A DNA stretch of 64,000 nt from Cavia porcellus (Eukaryota; Chordata; Mammalia; Rodentia; Caviidae). Under the pieces are notes generated by a model, which saw nothing but the letters and a program-made list of their open reading frames with translations, searched no databases and had not been told where the DNA came from. The translations under genes were made by a program, and so were the position numbers. How positions within the stretch are numbered: the stretch's first letter is position 1; each line of letters starts with the position of its first letter. Where the stretch lies: contig NW_026947484.1 of assembly GCF_034190915.1 (NCBI RefSeq), forward strand, positions 206,472,657 through 206,536,656, written 5' to 3'. Shown one piece after another: positions 1 to 8,474 of this stretch.

Positions 1-980
1 AATGTTGGGAATACTATCAGAATAAGGCCAGTTAGTATTTGCTTATCTTGCCCTGCAGGATATTTCTTTAACAGTAAGCACATTTCACTTGCCAACAGAT
101 ATGCCATGAGGTGATTTTGTGTCCCAATTTTTTTTTCCACCAGTTTTTAAAAGCTTGTCTATTTTGGAGAATCCACAACCTTTGTGCTGATTTAATATCA
201 AACTTGCTAATGGACATGCAGTGTGGGAGTATGTGTGTATGGGTATATATGTTCCTAAGCAGGTACTTCAGTGCTAGAAAGATTATAGTAAAAAGTTATA
301 AAATTTTAGACATTTTCCTCTGTGGGTCCATTTCCTGTATCCTCCCTCTGTTAGTCCCGAGAAGGAAGCTCTGTTTGCACTAGGGCACATGCTTCAGCCC
401 TAACCAAACCACTGAGGCAGACATTTTCTTCCTGGACCTGTCTGTCACAGGTGATATTAGAGCTGCCTTAATCAAAGACTCTCTTGCTAAAGTGAAATAT
501 AGTTTCAATGCTTGAAGAGATCTATGTATATCCGGTTAACAGCCTTGCTAGCTTCTACCATAAAGGAGGAGAAAAAAATATCTCACTGAAGAGCCACATC
601 CTAAAATGGCTGTGGAGACTGCAGCAGGATCTCCACACAGTGAGGGAGAAGTCCTTGGAATCTTTGCTAACTATACTTTGGACTGGAGAGAATGGAGTGA
701 AGAAGGAGTCCTCTGCATGCATTGTCTGTCCTAGTGTAACAGGGACTTAGGGAATGAACTTGCTGAGGCCTACTGTGACTAAACAGGAGGAAGCTTGGCC
801 ATCTCTGCTTTCCTTTGGTGTCTTTCTTTGTAATTACTTTAAATTTTGGGTCAGATCCTGCTCAGCTCTGCATGTAGGTAGGCTAATCACTCAAGTAGTG
901 TCTGTAATGCAAGATGTATAGCCCAAAATTTACTTCACCTTTCTTAATCACTTCAAGACTGAGGACATCAAAATAAGAGT

Positions 981-1008
981 AAATTACGGTACCTTCGTAC
1001 CGTAATTT
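981..1008. repeat. Perfect 12-bp hairpin with 4-base loop
   Basis: Arm AAATTACGGTAC (981-992), loop CTTC (993-996) and arm GTACCGTAATTT (997-1008) are perfectly complementary. Each arm contains a CpG, which is uncommon in old methylated DNA. There is no flanking tail or conserved context that would make it a named RNA gene. Confidence 0.85.
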
Positions 1009-1940
1009 TCAGAACTTTGACAGACATCTAGTTGACAACTTTTATAATATCCAGTCCCAGGCTACTGCTGCACTGCCAGAAGTTTACAATCTGTCCTAAA
1101 TCTATAGTTACCTCCAATTCTAGAAAAGCAGAGTCTCGCTGACCATCTCACCATGACAACCCCTCTAAGCAGGAAGTGAGCTCCTCCCACTACTACAAAA
1201 AGCAGAAGCCATCATCTCATGAAGTACCTGAAATAGCCCTCAACTGACTGTGTCTTTTCCAGAACATCACCAGTGTGAGGAGCTGGTCAAGTAGACCAGG
1301 ACCAGGATAACCAGGATGACTTGTGGCATGCAGACCCGTCTCTTGCCTTTGTTCTCCTTTTCTTCAAATCCTTCACACTTCTGTTTGTTGCCCAAACATA
1401 GTTCTTGAACCTCATTTTCTCCTTCAGAACATGGTTGATTGATTAAACACCCTTTCCTGCCTTTGACCACTGACTGTTCCTTTGGGATTTTGAGGCCAGT
1501 ATCTCAGGCTAGTCTGTTGGGATCCCCAGTCTGGGGTGTTGACATTAAAACTGGTATCACTAGCAAACAAAGAAGGAGAATCAAAGTCTTACTAGACCAA
1601 TTAATGTGTAAGCTTTTGATTGGTGCCCATCTAGAAGAGCAAAAGTGGTTTTCTGATGTGTGAAAAATACATTCTTTGGCTTATTGCTTTCCCTGAAATG
1701 CATCCCTGACTTCTTCAAGATGTTCAGATGTACCAAGGGGATCAAAAGTTGATCCTCATGAATAGGATAAGCTGTGAGGCTGTCTCATAAGTCCTTGACA
1801 GTGAAATTTTTGGGGTCTCTCCTTATACAGAAAACCTAGCCATGAGGCTGTATTTGAAGGGATAAAGGCAGACTGGCAAGGAAGCCAGGCTTTCTCTCCA
1901 TCAAATTAATATTGATATCCTGCCTAAGGTGATTCAATAT

Positions 1941-2012
1941 CCCATAAGATATTGAATTATAGGTTGGTGACCACTACAACAGGGTGAGTCTGTCTTATTT
2001 TGCTGGCCTTTG
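1941..2012. repeat. Direct repeat copy 1 (paired with 4614-4685)
   Basis: A stretch of about 72 bp, beginning CCCATAAGATATTG and containing GTTGGTGACCACTACAACAG, recurs about 2.67 kb downstream with only a few differences. The unit includes an AGGGTGAGT-like splice-donor sequence. The parent element was not identified. Confidence 0.85.
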
Positions 2013-2189
2013 GAAGGGAAGCCATGTGGGTTATGCCTTTTCTTTTGGTGAAATTGCTATTTACATATGTAACAAAAGATCTTCCCCAAAATTTCTATGT
2101 GCAATGCAGCAAAGATTCTTTGGAGAATTTTCCCTGCCAGCCAAACCACTTTGTAGCTAGGTTCACTTTTACACCAATCTATTTGTGGC

Positions 2190-2196
<7 letters not shown>

Positions 2197-2248
<52 letters not shown>
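2197..2248. repeat. (TG)26 microsatellite
   Basis: Uninterrupted TG dinucleotides lie next to TATATA and end nine bases before a solo LTR. They create spurious Val-Cys or His-Thr frames on the two strands. Confidence 0.97.
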
Positions 2249-2249
<1 letters not shown>

Positions 2250-2257
2250 TTTAAAGC

Positions 2258-2598
2258 TGTCATGGTTTATGTGGGTGGCTACCAGGTCTCATGTGTTTGC
2301 ATTATGCATTTGTGATTGGTTCATTGTCTAGCTTGGATTGATGGTGTCAGTGCTACACCCACATAGGGGTGGAGCCAGCATACAGTGTAATGGCAGGAAG
2401 AAGGCATGTCTATCTCTTGCCGGTTTCTGCCTTGTTGTTTGCAGCCACCATGAACTGCGGCCCTGCAATGCACCCTGCCTTGGAGCCAACTGAGTATGGA
2501 CTGAAGCCTCTAAAAACTATAAGAAATAAACCTCTCCTTTCCCAACTTTGGGCTTCAGGTATTTTGTCTCAGCAACCGATAAAAAAGTAACTAAGACA
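2258..2598 (+). mobile_element. MaLR-type solo LTR with perfect 5-bp TSD
   Basis: A 341-bp unit starts TGTCATGGTTTATG and ends AACTAAGACA, the TGT...ACA ends expected of an LTR. It is flanked by identical AAAGC pentamers (2253-2257 and 2599-2603). Near the 3' end is AATAAA in the context AGAAATAAACCTCTCC, a typical MaLR polyadenylation region. It resembles the two LTRs at 40123-40458 and 42142-42446, so it belongs to the same or a sister family. No internal sequence remains, which implies LTR-LTR recombination. The MaLR name is from memory. Confidence 0.8.
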
Positions 2599-2603
2599 AA
2601 AGC

Positions 2604-3189
2604 TGAGGGCAAAGATGAAGTCAAAGTTGAGATAGGAAATTGACAATCTGTTAATACCTGTGGCTTTTCTCTCTTCAGGAGAAACCAACAGTCAAAGAAA
2701 TTTGAATCTTGAATATTCAAAATTTGCAGCCTGTTAGAACTGCTAAACAGGTAGACTCAGGGGAAACAATTTCTCTTGATTTTCTGACTTGCTGGGGCAT
2801 TTTAGCAGAGGACATAGTTTCTCTGGCAGGCAGGCAGGCAGCAATTTTGGGAGCACTGGGAAAGGGCAGTGAATACTGCTCTTTCTCTCTTTCTCCGCTT
2901 ACAGAAATCCAAGGGTGATTTTTCCTCTCGTGGAAAAATCTGATCAGAGTAAAACAGCCAACATGTGAAATGTTGATGAAGTGCTTTCTGAACATAAAGG
3001 ATAAGAATGAATCTTTTGTTTAATTCAAAGATACTCTCTTCTGTGTCTCATTTTTATTCCAGTAGTTGATCTTTTTTCAATCCATTTTGTTTTTGCATAA
3101 AACAAATTCCTGCATGCATGTAGTTTTTCTCTCAAGGCCCCCAATGTCTTCCTAAATTTCCTCACTGCTGAGATGCCCTACTGACCTCT
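2604..3189. other. Unassigned sequence
   Basis: No recognised repeat or coding domain. A short GGCA run lies near 2827-2841. Confidence 0.5.
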
Positions 3190-3490
3190 CACAATTTAAG
3201 ACATGAGAGGTTTATTGTGACTCATTTTTCAGAAGTTTCATTGCTCGCATGATTGTAGAAGGCCTGACTAGAAGACAGCTGCTTGCCCCATGGCATCCAG
3301 GAAGCAGAGAGTGAAGGCAGGAAGTAGGGAGGGAAATATACAGATACCAGATCGCACCCCCACAACCAGCCAAAGCCTTTCTCCTAAATCACATTTAGTT
3401 ATACTGTCCCACAGTCCAATCACCTTCCAACAGGACCTGTCAACAAATGCATGAGGCTTTGGGGACATTCAGTTGTAAACCTTAATACTC
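3190..3490 (-). mobile_element. MaLR (MST/MLT-like) LTR fragment, reversed
   Basis: The plus strand shows the antisense signature of this LTR group: GAGGTTTATTGTGACTCA near 3207, AGGAAGCAGAGAG near 3299, CAGTCCAATCACCTTCCAAC near 3413 and GGGGACATTCAGTTGTAAAC near 3461. The element therefore lies on the minus strand with its 5' end near 3485. It is older and more diverged than the 2.3-kb LTR. No target duplication was found. Confidence 0.65.
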
Positions 3491-3907
3491 TTTTACATTA
3501 ATCTCAACTGATTAGGCCATGCTAATAATTTATGTCATTGATTCCTTTTCTTAAATCACTGAAGGTATGGGACGTCAGACACTATGTAAGTTACTATCAG
3601 ATAGGAACACATATAACTTTCTAGACTGAATTCTTCTTGCATTTTTAATGTATAGCCTCAATCATGAGATATAAGGTTTTATTTTGTTTGTAATTATACT
3701 ATACCTTTCTTGACTTTAAAACTAAATTTAATTTCCTAGTGGTTAGAATTTAATACTTTTGTTATATTTCCTATGGCACCACAAACAAGGTGAGGCACAT
3801 AACAAAACCTTAGTTAATATATTTTGATTGAATTTTGATCAACTTTTAGTCGACTTTGAGAGTGTTTTCTGTATACTGAGCTACAATGACTTTTCTGGAC
3901 CAACAGT

Positions 3908-3938
<31 letters not shown>

Positions 3939-4314
3939 CCCAAGGGAGTCTTTACTTTCAACCTGAGTCCTGATCACAGGATAATATGAGGAAGAGATCT
4001 GATCTGACTTAACCTTGAGAGGTAGAACTTTTGAGAAAGCTCAGTGATAAGTTATAAGAGCAATGAGCAGTTCTGAGCTAATTCCAGGGGAGGAAGAGCA
4101 CAGATGGGGTAATGGTAAGCAGGCAGTATCTTCTGCCATGTGTCCCTCTGAGTTCCACCGGGATTAGTGGAAATTGTTCTTTGATTGTGTCACTAACTGG
4201 CCAAATTTTAGCAAGGCCTATCAACACAACCACCATTGTATATCTCAGACCAACCACTCAACACAACCACTGGAATTCAAATTGTGGTTCTTTTATTCTG
4301 TGGATATCACTACT
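3491..4314. other. Unassigned sequence with poly(T) run
   Basis: Contains 29 consecutive T at 3910-3938, which could be the reversed tail of a retroposed copy, but the DNA to its right is not a SINE or L1 that I recognise. Nothing else is named here. Confidence 0.5.
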
Positions 4315-4613
4315 GGTGTCCTTAGTTATCTAGGGGAACAGAATCAATACACAATGTATGTATAATTATGCAAAGAGATTTATTAGATGGACTCATAGGA
4401 TCAGAGATATGAGAGTCCATGACCACTGTCCAGTAATGGCTTACACTATAAACATGAAAGCCCCAGAACAAGAGGGATCAAGATGCAAAGCCAGTCAAAG
4501 GTCAAAAGCCTGGTGCGCACTGAAGAGTAGCTGATGCAAGCCAGTGTTGGAAGGCTTCAGAAATCATTGGTGCTTTCTAGAAAGGGCAACACTTCCTTCT
4601 TTCCCTTTTCCTT
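4315..4613 (-). mobile_element. ERVL-like LTR fragment (tentative)
   Basis: The plus strand reads TTAGTTATCTAGGGGAACAG followed by AGAGATTTATTAGATGGACT, the antisense of the 3' part of ERVL-group LTRs seen in many mammals (a TCTAGAGGAACAG ... GGATTTATTAG pattern). It lies downstream, in the minus sense, of the ERVL pol remnant at 5210-6530, so the two may be the 3' LTR and pol of one decayed provirus. The far boundary is unclear. Confidence 0.45.
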
Positions 4614-4685
4614 CCCATAGGATATTGAATTATAGGTTGGTGACAACTACAACAGGGTGAGTCTGTCTTATTTTACTGGCCTTTT
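4614..4685. repeat. Direct repeat copy 2 (paired with 1941-2012)
   Basis: Nearly identical to 1941-2012, including GATATTGAATTATAGG and ACAACAGGGTGAGTCTGTCT, with differences such as GACCAC to GACAAC and TTTGCTGG to TTTACTGG. It abuts the LTR-like segment at 4315-4613; copy 1 does not visibly do so. Confidence 0.85.
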
Positions 4686-5209
4686 TGTCAGTTAATTACA
4701 GATATACTAAGTCAGAACTGTACTTTACTAGTCTGGTAGGTGTTGCTTAATTCAATCAAGCTGATTTGTCATGATTAGTGGTCATGATCCACACTTTGAG
4801 TTCTTGAGAACCAGGCACATCTCTTTATAACATACTTAATCTTCAAATACAATATCAAGTTAATAATTATTCTTAGCATAACACAAATATTCTGCACACA
4901 CACAGAAACATACTACTGAGCCCTGCAGGATGAAAGTCAAAGTTTTTCTTGGGGGGGGATGCTTACTTTTCTTTGGCATTCCTTAACTTAAATATCATAA
5001 TATAAATGTACTAGTACTTAAGTACTAGTATTCACAATCAAGGCTCTGCTATACAGGAAGAAAGGATATCTGCTTTATAAGTTCATGTATATGCACAAGC
5101 ATGTTACCAAAATAGGAAAGAAATAATCACAGCTGTTAACAGTCCTTGTGTTTCTGTAATTGGCCTTGTGGTTGTAGCTGTTATTTATAGTTACCTTCTT
5201 TTACTATCA
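4686..5209. other. Unassigned sequence with a perfect palindrome
   Basis: No element was recognised. A perfect 22-bp palindrome centred on CTTAAG is at 5009-5030, and a run of G is near 4952-4958. If the ERVL remnant is one provirus, this stretch lies between its pol and its LTR. Confidence 0.45.
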
Positions 5210-6530
5210 CACTGTATTCCCTCAGCAGGTCTTGATTTGTTAGAATGTGGAGTAGACTATACCTTAATTCCTGAAGGTTCTGTGGTATTTGTCATTCTAC
5301 CTGGACCGGGTTGTGGTATATAGATCTCATTGATCTTAATAACAGGACAAGATAATCCTAAAAGGCAGTCTTTTGCACTGAAAGAAGATACAGTCTTTTC
5401 TTCCATTGTGGAGTTGGTAGTCAACTTATTCCTTTATAGTCTGGGTTAGTAACACCTGCCACCCCCTAAGACAATAACTCCCTTTTTAGCTTGTTGTCTC
5501 TCAGGAGCATGAGGATTCCAAAATGACTACAGGAAAGTCTTAGCTTCCAGGTCAATGAATTATTATTGTGCCACCCAGGAGAAGTCTTATTCTTCATGGA
5601 ACTAAGCCTTCAAGGGTAACAGAGAGTAAGGATTTGAGAATATGGATTTTTGTCAGCAGTTGTAATGGTAAGTAGTACCGTTTCCATTTCCTCATCTTGA
5701 TTCTGAGACCATGAATCTTGATATGGGAGAAATAGTACCATATACTGGAAGCTGATTCTAAGCATATGCAGCTTTCTGGAGGGCTTTGCCCAGCCCTGAT
5801 ACCTAAGTGTCTGTGTAATTGCATTTTCAAGAAGCCATTCCACAGTTATATTAACCCAATTGCTTCTGGATGATGGAAAAATGGTAAGGTAAATGAATTT
5901 CATGAACCGATTATTGTAGTTCTTTGTCTGTGAAGTGAGTTGTTTGGTTAGAAATCATGCTGTAAGTCGTACTGTGTTAGTGGATGAGGTATTCTGCAAA
6001 TCTACAGATGGCAGGTTTGACAGAAATATTATATATAGGGAAAGCAAATCCCTACATGAAATAAATATACATTTAAGTGAGTACAAAGCACTCCTTTCCA
6101 TGTTGAAATCAGTCCAGTATAATTAATCTGCCACCTGGTCACAGGCTGGTCACCTCTGGGGAATGGTGCAGTATTGGAGACTCAGTGCTGGTCTCTGTTG
6201 ATGTAGTGGCTGTGGCCAGGTCAGCCTGGGTGAGTGGAAGTTTATGTTGCTAAGGTCATGGATATCTTCCATCTCTGCCACCATGACCACTTTATTAACG
6301 AGTCCATTGAGTAATGATAAGAGTGATGAGGGAAAGAGGTTGATTAGCCACACAATGGGTCATCGCAGAGTTATTATTTTTAACACAGCAACTAGTGGAT
6401 TTCTAAAAATATGTATTTTATGTCTCTTCCATACTTCTGTGCTGAAACTTCTCTTTGGCAGGTCATACTAAAAATGACATTTACACTCCTAACAGGAAAC
6501 TTGGTCCACAGGTATTGTATGAACGGGAAT
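5210..6530 (-). pseudogene. Decayed ERVL-type endogenous retrovirus pol region (integrase end)
   Basis: Read on the minus strand, this resembles the 3' half of pol of ERVL-class endogenous retroviruses. Antisense landmarks are AGCTTTCTGGAGGGCTTTGC (near 5770), CCAATTGCTTCTGGATGATGG (near 5858), GAAATCATGCTGTAAG (near 5950), CTGCCACCTGGTCACAGGCTGG (near 6129), GAGTGGAAGTTTATGTTGCT (near 6232) and CTCTGCCACCATGACCAC (near 6275). In the family this region encodes integrase and perhaps the following dUTPase-like segment. No long frame survives on the minus strand; the frame is broken by many stops and indels. The identification is from memory of the repeat family. Confidence 0.65.
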
Positions 6531-6559
6531 TTCTCAGTTAGAGAGACCTGATGTTTCAA

Positions 6560-6890
6560 CCTTCTCCCTGCCTTCATCCCACTCCTGCTGCTCTGCTGGC
6601 TTTGCCTGAGCACACGAATCTCAGTCATACATCATGGGTTTTGCATTTGCTATTTTTGCTGCTCCAAGCACGTTCCTCTTGCCCTGTGGCTGTATCTGTC
6701 ATATCTTCTAGCTTTGCTTGTATCTTCCCTCTTCTGATAGGCCTTGTTTGCTGGTTCACACTTTTGAATACAAGGCCAGTTACTGTCTTTCTCTTTACCT
6801 GGCTGATTTATTATTTTTTAAAGAACACTTATGATTACCTGAAATTATCTTTTATTTGTTTACTTATAGTTGTTTTCTACTGAACTAATG
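6560..6890 (+). mobile_element. L2 LINE fragment (tentative)
   Basis: The segment reads like the pyrimidine-rich 3' portion of L2, with CTCCCTGCCTTCATCCCACTCCTGC and GGTTTTGCATTTGCTATT matching the usual CCTTTGCACTTGCTGTTCCC block. A 110-codon plus frame here (6551-6883) is hydrophobic because of the pyrimidine bias and is not treated as a gene. Confidence 0.45.
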
Positions 6891-7324
6891 AAGGTATAGT
6901 TTTCTTCAGACTATTCCCTGAATGATAATAGCATATAGCTAAATAAGATTTTCTAAATGAATTAGCACAGAAATCACTCAGTATTGCAGCCATTTCTGAA
7001 GGGCAAGTAGGTGTTCAGTGCCAATACAATGGACTTGATTGGGGTTAGGCCATTTCTCTTTGCTGAAATTGACTTCGTATTATTACTTGTAGAAGAGTCA
7101 GGCTTCTTGGACCACTCTGAACTTGTCACGGGGGTTATGAGGTATTGAATACAGGACAAATACAGAAATTGTTAAATCACAATGTAGAAAAACATAATAT
7201 AGGCGAGATATCTCAATTTTTAAGTGGCAATATGAGTTTCCATGAACAATGGTAGCTGAAATCACCTGTGTATATAAAGTAACTACTTGAGTATGTGTCA
7301 AGAATTAGTTTAAAAATATTAAAC
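6891..7324. other. Unassigned AT-rich sequence
   Basis: Nothing recognised on either strand. Confidence 0.5.
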
Positions 7325-7425
7325 TGGTCCAGCAATTTAGCTCAGTGGCATGAGCACCTGCCTGCCAAGCGTTAGGTCATGAGTTTCATTTCTGACACCA
7401 AAATAAAATTAAAAAATAAAAAAAC
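7325..7425 (+). mobile_element. Old ID SINE
   Basis: CAGCAATTTAGCTCAGTGGCATGAGCACCTGCCTGCCAAG carries the A-box-like TTAGCTCAG and a tRNA-like anticodon arm, followed by GGTCATGAGTTTCATTTCTGACACC (degraded B box) and an A-rich tail. It is more diverged than the copies at 39.05, 41.58 and 57.47 kb. Confidence 0.8.
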
Positions 7426-7724
7426 AACATCAAAAACCAAATAAAATAAATATATTAAACTATTTTATCTGTACCTGTATATGGTATGTATAGTTGTAAT
7501 TTATTTTTATAGATGAGCAAGGGAGGGTCAGGCACAGTTGCCCTATTTTTCAGTTATGATCAAAGTGTGGATTCCAGGTCAGGTTGCGTAATGCCTGAAT
7601 AATGTTCAATATTTTAATTTTGTAGAGGAAAGTTATTTTCAATTAAAGAAATGATATACACAAATCCTAATAATTTCTCATACTATCTAAATAAATTACT
7701 GTTGTTATAATAATATAAATATTT
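7426..7724. other. Unassigned AT-rich sequence
   Basis: Nothing recognised. A short stretch resembling MIR (ATAGATGAGCAAGG near 7511) is too weak to call. Confidence 0.4.
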
Positions 7725-7835
7725 ATATTTATATATTACATAAATATGCTACATATTTAATATCATCATGGAAGTTAATACTGTTAAATGCTAGCACAGT
7801 GTCTAGCACATGTAAATTCTCAACAAAACACTGAA
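7725..7835 (-). mobile_element. MIR SINE fragment (tentative)
   Basis: TTAAATGCTAGCACAGTGTCTAGCACATG (7784-7812) matches the antisense MIR landmark of AAAGTGCCTAGCACAGTGCCTGGCACAT. Only this core is convincing. Confidence 0.45.
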
Positions 7836-8474
7836 TCTTTCATTCAACTCTTTGGTCCCATTTACTCAATTATTTTCTTTCCTTAAAAAAAAATCCTTAG
7901 CCATTTGAAAATTCATAGGCATTATGGAGTCATTTTAACTTTGTTATCTGTTGAAATAGAAACATGCTTCTTTTAAGAAATGAGTCTAAAGTCTGTTTTC
8001 TACAAAGTTCCATAATAGTTAGTGGAAGAGGTACTTCACTAGTATTTGCAAAGGCCAGCAATCTAACTAAAATAAATATCTGGTGAATCATTCAATGCAG
8101 TTTATTTCCAGTGTAACTAGTGAAGAGAAGATAGAAGCTTATCATTTTTCTTTTAAACCCATGCACATTTCTGTTTTCCAAAGACATGCACTGTACATAC
8201 AACTTATAAAATAAAAATGTAATTTGTGGGAAGATGGCAATCAAGGTGACTGTGGTAACTAATCTGGGATATCAGTAATTATTAAGACAATAGGAATTCT
8301 TTCACTATTGAACAGGAAACATGTAATCTTACATTTGTTATGTTTTCAATTGTCCTACAATTGTGAAACTATTTACCAACTGTGTTTATCAGACTGTATT
8401 TGATCACTCTTGTAAGTAGTCAGTCTTAAAATTTGTGATGCAAGAGAAAGAAAAGAAAACTTTACCTTTCAATT
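7836..8474. other. Unassigned AT-rich sequence
   Basis: No gene, no strong repeat signature. Confidence 0.5.

Larger units (their letters stand above)
1..2196. other. Unassigned AT-rich sequence
   Basis: No gene or confidently named repeat is visible. Short open frames occur on both strands but lack splice context or recognisable domains. It contains a perfect hairpin at 981-1008 and the first copy of a 72-bp direct repeat at 1941-2012. A 67-codon minus frame at 1267-1470 ends in a hydrophobic stretch (VILVILVLVYL), which is most likely chance. Confidence 0.6.

Noticed and set aside
1267..1470. 67-codon minus frame with a hydrophobic tail resembling a membrane anchor
   Set aside because: No family recognised, no splice or promoter context, and length within chance for this sequence.
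2000..2263. Open frames on both strands over the TG repeat
   Set aside because: They are Val-Cys and His-Thr runs created by the dinucleotide repeat, with no domain.
6551..6883. 110-codon hydrophobic plus frame
   Set aside because: It lies in L2-like pyrimidine-rich DNA, which translates to Leu/Phe/Ser-rich text without meaning.
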